From NCBI RefSeq assembly GCF_017744045.1, contig NZ_JAGHRD010000021.1: 64,000 nucleotides of DNA; one strand, given 5' to 3'. The notes beneath the pieces are model-generated. The model saw only the letters and a list, made by a program, of their open reading frames with translations, was not told where the DNA came from and did not search any database. This document shows, piece after piece, positions 10,126-20,000 of this stretch. Each line of letters begins with the position of its first letter. The first letter of the stretch is position 1. The DNA comes from Pelagimonas sp017744045 (GTDB lineage: Bacteria > Pseudomonadota > Alphaproteobacteria > Rhodobacterales > Rhodobacteraceae). Position numbers and translations under genes: made by a program.

Positions 10126-11544
10126 TTAATCCGCCTCAGGCAAAGAACCATGGCCATGCCCGGCCATGCCACCTGACACTTCTTCGGTCGCCTCACCAGC
10201 CAGCTCTTCGGGCAGGATCAGGTTCAGCACGATGGCGATAAAGGCAGCGGGCAGGATGCCCGAGGTCGCCAGCACCTTGATCGTGCCTGGCAGGTGCTGC
10301 AACGCGCCCGGCTCAAGCTGCAGGCCCAGCCCCAGTGACAGCGAAATCGCAAAGATCACCATGTTGCGGCGGTTCCAATCCACGTCGCTCAGCATCGAGA
10401 TACCGGCGGCAACCACCATGCCGAACATGACGATCACACCGCCGCCCAGCACTTCGATCGGGATCGAGGAGATCACCGCGCCAACCTTGGGGATCAGCCC
10501 GCAGATGATCAGGAACACCGCACCAATGGTCACCACATGGCGGCTCATCACGCCGGTCATGGCGATCAGGCCGACATTCTGGCTGAACGAGGTGTTGGGC
10601 AGCGCACCAAACAGACCGGACACCGCCGTGCCGATCCCGTCGGCAAAGGTCGCGCCCTGAATCTCTTTATCCGTGGCCTCGCGCCCGGCGCCCCCTTTGG
10701 TGATGCCCGACACGTCGCCCACGGTCTCAACCGCAGACACAAAGGACATCAGGCAAAAACCAATGATCGCCGCAACCGAGAATTCCAGACCGAAATGCAG
10801 CGGGTTTGGCAGGGCAAAGCTCGCCGCGCGGCCGACATTGCCCAGATTGACCTCGCCCAACACAAAGGCAAAGGCATAGCCGGCGATCAAACCGATCAAC
10901 ACGGCAGAGACCGACAACATGCCCTTGGCATAGAATTTCAGGCCAAGCGTCACCAGGATCACCACCGCGGCCATCGCCCAGTTGATCAGCGAGCCATATT
11001 CAGGCTTGCCAATCGCGGGCACGCCGCCAGCGGCATATTGGATGCCGACCTTGACCAGCGCCAGACCAATCATCGTCACCACAAGGCCCGTCACCAGCGG
11101 CGGCAGGGCAAAGCGGATCTTGCCGATGAACAGGCCCAGAATGGCGTGGAAAATCCCGCCCACCAGAATGCCGCCCATCAGCACCGCCACCGCATCAACA
11201 CCTTTCCCGGCGACAAGCGGGATCATCACCGGCAAAAAGGCAAAAGACGTGCCCTGCACAATCGGCAAGCGCGCCCCAACCGGCCCCACACCGATGGTCT
11301 GGAACAGGGTCGCGATACCGGCAAAGAACATCGACATCTGGATCATATAGATCATCTGAGGGAAGTCCGGGCTGTTCGAGCCGAACCCAAAGCCCGCCGC
11401 GCCACAGACGATGATCGCCGGGGTCACGTTTGACACGAACATCGCCAGAATATGCTGAATGCCAAGCGGCACCGCCTTGGCGATGGGTGGGGTGTAATTG
11501 GGGTCGCGCAGCTGTTCTGGCGTCCCGATGGATGTATCAGACAT
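10126..11544 (-). CDS. NCS2/NAT family nucleobase permease, probably urate/xanthine
   Basis: 472-aa integral membrane symporter of the nucleobase-ascorbate transporter family. The family signature QNVGLIAMTGV (from about 10575 on the - strand) and the TM8 region SAVETVGDVSGITKGG are present, with about 14 hydrophobic segments. The start is ATG at 11544, with AGGGAAGGG just upstream and the head MSDTSIGTPEQLRDPNYTPP; extending further would run into the allA gene. It is downstream of allA and the PuuE-UraD fusion, so urate, or another oxidised purine, is the likely cargo (inferred). Its mRNA ends at the strong hairpin after the stop. Confidence 0.85.
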   Translation of the reverse strand: MSDTSIGTPEQLRDPNYTPPIAKAVPLGIQHILAMFVSNVTPAIIVCGAAGFGFGSNSPDFPQMIYMIQMSMFFAGIATLFQTIGVGPVGARLPIVQGTSFAFLPVMIPLVAGKGVDAVAVLMGGILVGGIFHAILGLFIGKIRFALPPLVTGLVVTMIGLALVKVGIQYAAGGVPAIGKPEYGSLINWAMAAVVILVTLGLKFYAKGMLSVSAVLIGLIAGYAFAFVLGEVNLGNVGRAASFALPNPLHFGLEFSVAAIIGFCLMSFVSAVETVGDVSGITKGGAGREATDKEIQGATFADGIGTAVSGLFGALPNTSFSQNVGLIAMTGVMSRHVVTIGAVFLIICGLIPKVGAVISSIPIEVLGGGVIVMFGMVVAAGISMLSDVDWNRRNMVIFAISLSLGLGLQLEPGALQHLPGTIKVLATSGILPAAFIAIVLNLILPEELAGEATEEVSGGMAGHGHGSLPEAD

Positions 11545-11578
11545 TTTTGTCCCTTCCCTGTTGTTTATTATTTGCCAG

Positions 11579-12082
11579 CTAACGTTCCGGCACCTCGTCA
11601 CTTGGTGAGATCGTGTAAGGCGCGTCGAACCAGTGTTCTTGCAGGTTCGGCCCCGCGCCAATGCGGTCAACCACGGCGAACAGGCCGGGCGCGTGCAGCG
11701 GGGTCAGCACCCCGTGCCAGGTGTTTCGGTGGTAATTCACCCCCTGCCCCGGCGCGGTCAGAAAGGCCTGCGGTTGCCCCGGCACACCGCCCGCATCCTC
11801 CGCCACGATGACCAGAAACGGATCCAGGCTCATGGGCAGAAAGGCTTGCGAGCCCTCGGGGTGACGCTCCATCATATCCAGTTGCAAAGGCAGCGCGCGA
11901 GGTTCGGCCTGAAACAGGCTGATCCCGGCATGACCATCGGCAAAATCCAACTGCGCCAGATCGTGAAACCGCCCGCACAACCCTTGATTGATAATCTTAT
12001 CCGCCGCGCCCTTGGCCTCAAGCACATCGCCAAACGGGGCGAAATCGCGCGCGGTGAGGGGTTTGATCACGACCTCGCTCAT
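11579..12082 (-). CDS. allA: Ureidoglycolate lyase AllA
   Basis: 167-aa cupin-fold enzyme that splits ureidoglycolate into glyoxylate and urea, the last carbon-releasing step of allantoin breakdown. The family wording is clear: LTARDFAPFGDVLEAKG near the start, ISLFQAEPRALPLQLDMMERHPEGSQ..., then FLTAPGQGVNYHRNTWHGVLTPL containing metal-site histidines. The length equals the usual 160-170 aa. It overlaps the upstream allantoinase/OHCU decarboxylase fusion by 4 bp (ATGA), so the two are translationally coupled, and both follow the same promoter as the permease. Confidence 0.92.
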   Translation of the reverse strand: MSEVVIKPLTARDFAPFGDVLEAKGAADKIINQGLCGRFHDLAQLDFADGHAGISLFQAEPRALPLQLDMMERHPEGSQAFLPMSLDPFLVIVAEDAGGVPGQPQAFLTAPGQGVNYHRNTWHGVLTPLHAPGLFAVVDRIGAGPNLQEHWFDAPYTISPSDEVPER

Positions 12083-13491
12083 GCGCCCAGCTTCTCTTGC
12101 AGGCGCAGTTCGGCGATGCGTTCCACCTGGCGGCAGGCCTCGGCAAACTCTGTCTCGCGGCTCTGGTCAATCCGGCGCTCAAAGGCGGCAAGGATCGACG
12201 CCTTGTCATGGTCGCGCACCGCAATTATGAATGGAAAACCGAATTTAGCGGTGTAATCATCGTTAAGCTGGGTAAAGCGCGCCCGTTCCGCATCGGTCAG
12301 CGCGTCGAGCCCCGCCGAGGCCTGTTCAGCCGTGCTTTCATCGGTCAACCGCTTGGCCTGCGCCAGCTTGCCCGCCAAATCCGGGTGGGCGTTTAACACG
12401 GCCAGCCGCTGCGCCTCATCCGCAGATCGGAACACACGGCACATCAGGTTATGCACCCCGGCGGCGCAATCATGGGTCGGCCCCTTTTCCAGGGCGCAGG
12501 CCCCTTCGGCCACCCAGGCACTATGTTCAAAGATCCCGCCGAATTCAGCGACAAACTCAGCCGAACTCATCTCAGACGGTATCAATCCCGCCACGGGCGG
12601 ATGTTGTGCCGCCCAGTGATCGGCAATCTGTTCGCGGGTGGCAAACCAAACGCCCTCATGCCCGCGCATATAGTCGAGCACCCGTTTCAGCGCCTGCGCC
12701 CGACCGGGCCGCCCCATCAGGCGGCAATGCAGGCCAATCGACAGCATCTTGGGTGCGCCCTCGGCCCCTTCGGTATAAAGACAGTCAAAACTGTCCTTCA
12801 GATAGCTTTCGAACTGGTCACCGGTGGTAAACCCGGCCTGGATGGCAAAGCGCATATCGTTGCAATCCATGGTATAAGGCACGATCAACTGATCCTTGCC
12901 CCCCGCCTTGACCCAATAGGGCAGATCATCGCCGTAACTGTCAGCGATATAAGCGAAATCGCCCTCTTCTGCGGCCAGATCGACGGTGTTCATCGAACAG
13001 CGCCCTGTGTACCAGCCGCGCGGCGCGCTGCCGGTCACTTCGCTATGCAGGCGGATCGCCTCCCTTATCTGGGCGCGTTCTTCTTCGGGCGACATATCCT
13101 TGTGCTCGATCCATTTCAGCCCGTGGCTGGCAATCTCCCAGCCCGCCGCCTTCATCGCCGCCACCTGCTGGGGCGCCCGCGCAAGGGCCGTGGTCACCCC
13201 GTAGACCGTAACCGGCAGGTCGCTCATCAACCGATGCAAGCGCCAGAACCCGGCCCGCGACCCGTATTCATAGATCGTTTCCATGTTCCAATGCCGCTGC
13301 CCCGGCCAGGGCTGCGCACCGGTGATCTCGGACAAAAACGCCTCCGAGGCCGCATCCCCATGAAGGATGTTGTTCTCACCACCTTCTTCGTAATTCAGCA
13401 CAATCTGAACGGCGATCTTGGCCCCGTTGGGCCAATTGGCATGGGGGGGCGTGGCCCCATAGCCCGTCATATTTCTAGGGTAATTGGACAA
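12079..13491 (-). CDS. puuE: Bifunctional allantoinase (PuuE type) / OHCU decarboxylase (UraD)
   Basis: 470-aa fusion. Residues about 1-305 form a polysaccharide-deacetylase-type allantoinase (YPRNMTGYG, NYEEGGENNILHGD, ASHGLKWIEH, LHCRLMGRPGR). Residues about 310-470 form 2-oxo-4-hydroxy-4-carboxy-5-ureidoimidazoline decarboxylase (FEHSAWVAE, HPDLAGK, KFGFPFIIAVR). Together they convert the product of HIU hydrolase to S-allantoin and then to allantoate. The start is TTG at 13491: AAGGA lies 8 bases upstream, and the resulting head matches the family's conserved N-terminus. The HIU hydrolase and allantoate-degrading enzymes are not in the window; urate hydroxylase (PuuD) is at 35.9 kb. Confidence 0.9.
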   Translation of the reverse strand: MSNYPRNMTGYGATPPHANWPNGAKIAVQIVLNYEEGGENNILHGDAASEAFLSEITGAQPWPGQRHWNMETIYEYGSRAGFWRLHRLMSDLPVTVYGVTTALARAPQQVAAMKAAGWEIASHGLKWIEHKDMSPEEERAQIREAIRLHSEVTGSAPRGWYTGRCSMNTVDLAAEEGDFAYIADSYGDDLPYWVKAGGKDQLIVPYTMDCNDMRFAIQAGFTTGDQFESYLKDSFDCLYTEGAEGAPKMLSIGLHCRLMGRPGRAQALKRVLDYMRGHEGVWFATREQIADHWAAQHPPVAGLIPSEMSSAEFVAEFGGIFEHSAWVAEGACALEKGPTHDCAAGVHNLMCRVFRSADEAQRLAVLNAHPDLAGKLAQAKRLTDESTAEQASAGLDALTDAERARFTQLNDDYTAKFGFPFIIAVRDHDKASILAAFERRIDQSRETEFAEACRQVERIAELRLQEKLGA

Positions 13492-13505
13492 GCGCTTATC
13501 CTTCT

Positions 13506-13567
13506 GGTCTTTTTCGGCAGTATACCGAAAGACCCTCCCCCATTTTCAAATAATTCCGAAAGGAATT
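13506..13567. promoter_or_regulatory. Two inverted repeats upstream of the purine operon
   Basis: Two palindromes lie in the leader of the puuE-uraD gene. The first pairs GGTCTTTTTCGG (13506-13517) with CCGAAAGACC (13525-13534). The second pairs AATTCC (13552-13557) with GGAATT (13562-13567) around GAAA. The first is close to the start codon and could act as operator or mRNA hairpin. No adjacent regulator gene is obvious, so the binding protein is unknown. Confidence 0.4.
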
Positions 13568-13720
13568 TCTGAGGTGGATAATCGTTCCCAACCCGAACAG
13601 GCAGGTATGCCACCCGTTGCCATTGCTTAAAACTTCAGCAAGTGACTGAAATTTTCAGCAAATCCGGAAACGTGGCGCATTGGTCACCAGCGTCAAAACC
13701 GGTTCAGAACAGGCTTAGAA

Positions 13721-13746
13721 CCGGGCCCCTGCATGCAAGGGCCCGG
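13721..13746 (-). terminator. Hairpin after the monooxygenase gene
   Basis: Perfect 8-bp inverted repeat CCGGGCCC (13721-13728) and GGGCCCGG (13739-13746), 5 bp past the stop of the flavin monooxygenase gene. The T tail on the - strand is poor, so it may act with Rho or only protect the mRNA end. Confidence 0.5.
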
Positions 13747-13750
13747 AAAG

Positions 13751-15235
13751 TCACGCCCCGGCCTGATATTGCGGGCAAGAGGCCAGAAACTCGCCATAGG
13801 CCTTGTGATTGGGATAGCTGAACTGTTCTGCCAGCGGGTTGCCCCTTTTGCGTTTGCTTGCGCCCATATCGGCCAGCAGCTCGTCGAAATGTTTGAAATG
13901 GAACGGGGCCGAGCATAGCCCGCCATAGATCTGCGCCGCCGGGCGCTCCTTGCGTTTCCAGTTCAACATCATTTCGATATTGTCGGTCATCTCGGCCTCA
14001 GAGGGCTGACGCTCCAACTGCCCATCCATATAGCGCACCAGCCAATTGGCGATCATCTCGGCGCTCAGCACGGTGCAAAAGGACGAGTTGAACCCGACAA
14101 AGCCCATATCCGGCAGATCCGGGTTCACCGCGATGCGATAGACCCGATATTGCCCGTCCGGCTCGACCAGTTTTTGCTGATATTCATCCGGCAGATAAGG
14201 CACGCCCAGCTTCCACCCGACGGCCAAAATCGAGGTATCCGCCTCGACCCGTTCGCCACCGGTCATGATGATGGTCTTGCCGTCATAGCGTTCAAACGTG
14301 CCCTGAATATTCTTGATCTTGCCCGCCTTCAGCGCCTCAAACAGGCCCGGCGTCACGATGGGCACCGAACAGGACACATCCCTTTCAATCGGGATCTTGG
14401 GCACCATCCCGTATTTCTTGAGACCCAGCTGTGTCTTCAGCAGCGCCTCAAGCCCACGGAAATTGGCCCAAACCAGCGGTTTCAGCACCGCCGCCACCAC
14501 GCGCTGCAAGGGCGATTTGCCCCAGGCGTTGAACTGCTGTTCCTGCGCGCGCATGTAAAGCAGCCGTTTAAAGTTGATGCCGCCCACAAAATACGGGATG
14601 CGCCAGACCGGCTCCAGATAGACCCAATGCACCGAGCGCGCGCCATTATTGGCCGCGTTCACCGCAATGTCGGTCGCCGATTTCGACCCGCCCAGCACGA
14701 CAACCCGTTTGCCCTTGATCATCGACGGATCGGTATATTCCGAGGAATGCATCACCTCGCCCCCCGCCTGGACAAAGCCCTCTTGGCCGGGATGTGAGAT
14801 GATGTTCTTGTCCGAGAACTGACCGGTGCAGACAGCGACAAAATCCACGTCCTGCGTGTATTCCTGCCCCGCCTCATCAATCGTCAGGGTCCAGCCACCT
14901 TCAGCGCGGCGGTCCATGCCCTTGATCGTGGTGTTCAGCTTGAAAAGCCGCGCCAGATTATGCTTGGCGGCATAGCTGTGCAGATAGGCATGCACCTGCG
15001 GGCCTTTGGGCCATTCAGGGTACTCCTCGGGCATGGGGTGATCGGTGAAACAGTACAGATCCTTGGGGGATTGCGTCTGTACATCGGGATAGCTGCGCGA
15101 CAACTCCCAAACCCCACCAAAATCGTGACTGCGCTCAAAGCCCAGCACCCGATGCCCACGTTCATCAAAGGCCTTGGCGGCGGCAAGCCCCGAGACCCCG
15201 CCGCCGATCACGGCGACAGTTTTGCGTTTAACCAT
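13751..15235 (-). CDS. Flavin-containing monooxygenase (FMO/BVMO-like)
   Basis: 494-aa FAD/NADPH monooxygenase. It shows an N-terminal FAD dinucleotide fold (VIGGGVSGLAAAKAF), an FMO-type fingerprint ending HSSEYTD (about residues 150-168, FxGx..HSxxY), and a second nucleotide fold (VVLGGSKSATDIAV). Such enzymes oxygenate soft nucleophiles or ketones; the exact substrate cannot be inferred. AAGGGGAC precedes the ATG. It is 12 bp downstream of a cupin gene in the same direction and divergent from an AraC regulator, forming a small catabolic unit. Multi-domain FMO relatives acting on ketones or steroids are the nearest guess, held with low certainty. Confidence 0.85.
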   Translation of the reverse strand: MVKRKTVAVIGGGVSGLAAAKAFDERGHRVLGFERSHDFGGVWELSRSYPDVQTQSPKDLYCFTDHPMPEEYPEWPKGPQVHAYLHSYAAKHNLARLFKLNTTIKGMDRRAEGGWTLTIDEAGQEYTQDVDFVAVCTGQFSDKNIISHPGQEGFVQAGGEVMHSSEYTDPSMIKGKRVVVLGGSKSATDIAVNAANNGARSVHWVYLEPVWRIPYFVGGINFKRLLYMRAQEQQFNAWGKSPLQRVVAAVLKPLVWANFRGLEALLKTQLGLKKYGMVPKIPIERDVSCSVPIVTPGLFEALKAGKIKNIQGTFERYDGKTIIMTGGERVEADTSILAVGWKLGVPYLPDEYQQKLVEPDGQYRVYRIAVNPDLPDMGFVGFNSSFCTVLSAEMIANWLVRYMDGQLERQPSEAEMTDNIEMMLNWKRKERPAAQIYGGLCSAPFHFKHFDELLADMGASKRKRGNPLAEQFSYPNHKAYGEFLASCPQYQAGA

Positions 15236-15247
15236 GGATGTGTCCCC

Positions 15248-15712
15248 TTACTGCGCGTCAGGAGGGGGCGGCAGGAAATCCACCTCATGCATGGCGGAAA
15301 GGCGCACCAATTCCTCAGGGTCCGTCACCCCGTCCAATGCGCCAAACAGGTCAAACAATTTGCGCGAGGGGGCAACACCAAAGACGCAGGTCGCCTCGGC
15401 CCCGGATCGGTTAAAAATCCCGTGTTCTTCGCCCATCGGCATGCGGACCACATCGCCAGGCCCGGCCTTATGCACCGAAGGCGCGCCCTTGGTATGGCCA
15501 AATTCGACCTCCAATTCGCCGGTCAAAACGGTGATCCATTCATCCTGTGTCGGGTGAATATGGGGCGGCACAAACGTCTCTGCCGGGATCACCGCATGCC
15601 AGATAAAGGCGTTGTTTGACAAAAGTTTCGGCGTGTAGGTATGCCCCACAACATTCCAGGCAATCCCGTCGAGCCCATCGCTCGCTCCGGTTACTCCGGC
15701 TCCATCTTTCAT
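15248..15712 (-). CDS. Cupin-domain protein
   Basis: 154-aa single-domain cupin. Motif 1 (PPHIHPTQDEWITVLTGELEVE, about residues 49-70) contains two histidines and a glutamate for metal binding, and motif 2 (PGDVVRMPMGEEHGIFNRS, about residues 84-102) supplies the last histidine, so a metal site is probably intact. It may be a small dioxygenase/isomerase or a sensor acting with the monooxygenase gene that follows 12 bp downstream. AAGGAGG precedes the ATG. The first gene of the unit, it faces the AraC regulator across a 135-bp promoter region. Confidence 0.75.
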   Translation of the reverse strand: MKDGAGVTGASDGLDGIAWNVVGHTYTPKLLSNNAFIWHAVIPAETFVPPHIHPTQDEWITVLTGELEVEFGHTKGAPSVHKAGPGDVVRMPMGEEHGIFNRSGAEATCVFGVAPSRKLFDLFGALDGVTDPEELVRLSAMHEVDFLPPPPDAQ

Positions 15713-15847
15713 TTTCAGACCTCCTTGTTGTTATTGTTTCAAGCCTAAAACATGCATCGTCGAAGCCTTTATCCAAAAAACGAAATCATTTTCCCCTGTT
15801 TTTGCCCAGGTTCTGGATTCCTGTGATTCTGTGCTAGGCTCACTTCG

Positions 15848-16870
15848 ATGACCGCGCGCGAGCCCAAAGAACCCCTGTCCCAGCGCCGCCTTTTTCAGAC
15901 CACCGAGCTGGACGAGGCGCGCGCCATTGTGGCGGACAAGTTCTGTGATCATCGGCTCGACATCGCCACGCAAGCCGACCGGTTTGATGCCTGTCATCAC
16001 CGGGCCGAAGGGCGCGCCACCTCGCTCAACTATATCCGCTATGGCGCGGATGTGCGGATTGCGCCGGGTGAATTGCACTCTTTCTATCTGGTCCAGATCC
16101 CGCTGGCCGGGGCGGCGGAGATCGACAATCACGGCGGTGATGTTCTGACCCATCGGGGCCGTGGCAGCGTGTTGAACCCGCATCGCGAAACCCGGATGCG
16201 TTGGCGCGAGGGTTGTACCCAGCTTTTGTTGCAGATCGACGCCAAGACCCTGCAAAACGAGGCTGAAACCCTGCTGGGCACGTCGCTAAACGCCCCCGTG
16301 ACCTTTGAAACCGCCGTGGACGAAACCCGCACCGCGACCGCCAATTGGGTGCGCAAGCTCAAGACTTGTTTCGGCTTGGCGGAACAGAATGTGGTTTTTG
16401 GCGACAGCAATCCGGGCACGCAAATGCGGGTTGAACGCGAGCTGATCGGTGATTTTCTGGCCAGCCAGCCCAGCAATATCTCAAACCTGATCGCCAGCGC
16501 TCCGGGCGCGCAGGCCAATATCTATCTGCGCCGCGCGGTTCAGTTCATTCATGCCAATCTGTCCCTGCCTTTATCGGTCGCCGATATCGCCAGCGCCGCC
16601 AATACCACGCCGCGCAATCTGCAACTGCAATTCCAGACCGAATTTGGCCTGACCCCGATGCGCTATCTGCGTCAGGAGCGTTTGGCCCTGGCGCGGCGGC
16701 TGATCCTTGAAACCCAGGGCAGCGAAGCGCTTGGCGACATCGCCGACCGCGCCGGATTTTCCCATTTCGGGCGGTTTTCCATCGCCTATCGCCAGCAGTT
16801 CAACGAAGCCCCCCGCGACACCAAGCTGCGCGCCACGCAGATGCAAGCGGCAGGGCTGGACCAGCACTAA
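15848..16870 (+). CDS. AraC-family transcriptional regulator
   Basis: 340-aa regulator. The N-terminal part (about residues 20-200) resembles the AraC-binding-like beta-barrel found in regulators of aromatic and aldehyde catabolism. The C-terminal 100 residues contain the two helix-turn-helix segments: LPLSVADIASAANTTPRNLQLQF and GDIADRAGFSHFGRFSIAYRQQF. It is divergent from the cupin-monooxygenase pair, and probably activates it in response to the substrate. The ribosome binding site is weak. Spacer 16871-17030 after it ends with the promoter of the next operon. Confidence 0.85.
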   Translation: MTAREPKEPLSQRRLFQTTELDEARAIVADKFCDHRLDIATQADRFDACHHRAEGRATSLNYIRYGADVRIAPGELHSFYLVQIPLAGAAEIDNHGGDVLTHRGRGSVLNPHRETRMRWREGCTQLLLQIDAKTLQNEAETLLGTSLNAPVTFETAVDETRTATANWVRKLKTCFGLAEQNVVFGDSNPGTQMRVERELIGDFLASQPSNISNLIASAPGAQANIYLRRAVQFIHANLSLPLSVADIASAANTTPRNLQLQFQTEFGLTPMRYLRQERLALARRLILETQGSEALGDIADRAGFSHFGRFSIAYRQQFNEAPRDTKLRATQMQAAGLDQH

Positions 16871-16981
16871 GCAGATTTCTGCGCGCTTGGCGAATCTCTG
16901 CGTCAACCGGGCACAAGCTATAGTTGCTAGACCCAAAACCCCCGCCTAAGCTTTCGGCATTACCCAAACGATATTTCTCGC

Positions 16982-16998
16982 GGTCAGCCTGTCTGACC
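16982..16998. promoter_or_regulatory. Inverted repeat upstream of the 1139-aa gene
   Basis: GGTCAG and CTGACC flank CCTGT, a perfect 6-bp inverted repeat 33 bp before the GTG start of the first gene of the unknown + strand operon. It could be an operator; no matching regulator is known. Confidence 0.35.
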
Positions 16999-17030
16999 AT
17001 CCCCAATGCCATTTTCAAAGGAGTCTCGCG

Positions 17031-20000
17031 GTGCCACAATTCCTGTTCGGGTTTTCCACGACGCGAAACCCTTCCGCCATCGCCCCTGCCACACTGAACC
17101 AGTTCCACATCCAGCTAAGCGAGGATGATCGCGCGCAAACCCGGATCTGGTCGGGGGCCCATGCGGATTTCGACTCCATCTCGCTGGCCGCCCGCAGCGC
17201 TGTGCGCTCGGGCAACCTGACCCCACCGGGTCTTGCCGCGCTGAAAAACACCCATGCTGAGCTGCTGGAATTCTACCGCCAGCTCCACGGCGAACAAAAC
17301 CGCGCCTCTTTTCTGGCGCTTGCTGACTGGCTTGACGCCAACGCCGTCTCGCCCCTGTCGCAATCGGAACGCGCGGCGCTGTGGGATGGGCTGGCGATGC
17401 ATCTATGGGCCACCCATTGGCGCGAGGCAGTTGATACCATTCTGGCGATCATGGTCGCCGACAAAGCGTTGAATTTTTGGCGTGTGGCAACCGCCGGTGA
17501 TGGCACGCTTTCCCCTGATCAGGAAAGCGACCTGCGCCGCATCCTGCAGGCCCGCGTTGTCCTGCCCCTCAACCAGCGTCGCGCGGTTGAGGATCCGGAG
17601 CGGGACAACCTCAGCCCCGGTCAATTCCGCCTGCTCGACAATGCCCAGACCAGCATCGTCACCAATACCCGCATTGACCGCCTGGAAAACGCCCGCTCGC
17701 AGATCGAGGATGCGCTGTCGCTGGCCGAGGAAAACCTGGCCCAAACACCACCGCCGGAGTCACGCGAACCAAGACGGCCCGACCTGCCCTTTCGCAGCGA
17801 TGATGACCCGGCCCTGACCACCCCGCGCCGCCGCAAAACACTGAGCCTGATCGAGCGGCGCAAATTGTTGATCACCGATATTCACGACCGGCTCAGCGAC
17901 ACCCCCGCCCGTGAGGTCTTTGACCAGTTCCGAACCGGCACCGACGAACCCGAGGACACGCTGGACAAGATCGAGGATGAGATTGCGACCCTCACCGACA
18001 CCGCCCCGCCCCGCATCCTTTATGTCTCTCATAGCGCCTTTGCCGCTTTTGGTGCGCAATTCACGATTGAGGAACGCCTGCCCGCCGGAGCCATCCTCAT
18101 CGCCCTGCGCCCGGCCAGTGGTGGCGGGCATCATGTTTATCTGACCCGGTTTCGCGATTCCACGCTGGCCCCGCTGGATGTCATCGCCGGCACGCTTTCC
18201 GCCCGGCAGGACCGGCAGACTATCATCGAGGAACCCCTGTCGGATGCCACACAAGGTTTTGAAACCTTCCGCCTCAGCACCACGCCGATCACCGAACCCT
18301 TTGTCGATATCGACCTGACCCTGCAATCCGCCGCCCTTGGCGCCACGCCCCACTCGCTCGACCGGTTCCGCCTGTTCCCGGACCAACCCTTTAGTGCAAT
18401 CGAAACCCTGTCCGAAATCGTCGACACCGATGACGATCCCGAACCGCCCATTCATGGCGTCACCCGTCTGGGCCTGATCGATTACCGCCGCGTTGAACAA
18501 GAGCTGAGCTGCTATGTCACCGGCGAAATCTCGCATGTGGAAAACATCCTTGCCTCGGCTTTCAAGGAACGGGTGTCGCGCAGCCTGTCGATGATCGAAA
18601 GCGAACAGGAGGTCACCCAGGAACGTGCCTCGGAATATCAGAGCGAGACCGAAACCAGCGAGACCCTGCAAATGCAGACCGAAGCCAGCGAGATCTTGCG
18701 CAACGAAATGGAAACCCAGTTCGAGGTCGGGGCCTCGGTCACAACCGGCTTTGGCAAATCCAACACATTCTCCGCCGATACCGGGTTTTCCTTTAACACG
18801 GTCAGCGCGGGCGAACAAAGCACCAGCGAAGCCATCGAGATCGCCAAATCCGTCACGCGCAGCGTCCAGAGCAAGCTGATGCAAAAGGCCACCAGCCGCC
18901 GCCGCTCCCTGTCGCGGCGCGAGTTCGAGGACATCACTAAGAACGGTTTTGACAATCGCAACAACCCCGAACATGTGGTCGGCGTTTATCGCCGTCTCGA
19001 CATGATCTATAGCCATCGGTTGGTCAATCTGGGCCAGAAAGAGGTGATCGAGCTCAACATTCCCGAACCGGCCCGCGCCTTTATCTTTGCCCTGAATGCC
19101 GAGGTCGAAGAGGATGACAAGGTCAAATCCCGCAAACCCCCGCGCCCGAAATCCATCGGGCTGCACGACGCCTCTAGCGTCACAGGCGCGACATGGCGCG
19201 ATTTTGCCTCAAAATACGAGATCGAACTGCCTCCGCCCCCGCCGCGTAAAATCGTGCTCAGCCGCAGCTTTGCCGAATCCGTGACGGTTATTCAGGAACC
19301 ACCAGATCCCGACGCGCCTCCCGGTGCCCGCCCGCAACCCGGATATGGCAAAAGCTATAACGAGATCGTCGTGCCCGATGGCTATGTTGCCAAACGCGCC
19401 CGTGCCCTGATGGAGTTCAAAGGCTGGCCCAGAAACGGAGAACAGCCGTTCTGGCCCTGGATTGGCGTCACCCTTCGCGGCATCAACGCGCCGTTTCTGG
19501 ATGAAAACGGGGTTGAATTCGACACCGATCCCGAGGCTTTCAGTTATGGCCCGCTGACCTTTTCCGGCCCCCTCCCCAGCATTCAGGGCACCGTTCCCGT
19601 GGCCATTTCCATGTCGGGCGTTTCCGCCTATGCCCTGACCGTCGAGGTCGTGTGCAAACGGCGGCGCAAAACCTACCGTGACTGGCAGGTGCAGGCCTAT
19701 ACCGCCCTGATGGAGGCCTATCGCGCCCTCAAAGCCGCCTATGACGAAGAGGTCGAAGAACAGGAAGAAGACGCCGCCCGCGCCGATCTCAACCCGCGTT
19801 TCAAACGCCGCCATATGGAGCGCGAGATCAAGCGGATCTGCATCGAAATGATGACCAAACCCTTCCCCGAGCTCAAGATCAGCGCCAATCACTACAAACA
19901 GCAGGACGCAGACAGTTTCCCCAAGCTCAAGCAAAAGCCGAAACTGGATCGCCATGCCGAAGTGGTGCGCTTTTTTGAGACCGCCTTTGATTGGGGGATC

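Noticed and set aside
11545..11670. 42-codon N-terminal extension of the nucleobase permease
   Set aside because: It runs into the allA gene and lacks family similarity; ATG 11544 has a strong ribosome binding site.
17760..19166. 468-codon open frame on the - strand within the 1139-aa gene
   Set aside because: The + strand frame is longer, has a ribosome binding site and is coupled to the next genes; the antisense frame shows the biased composition of a shadow.
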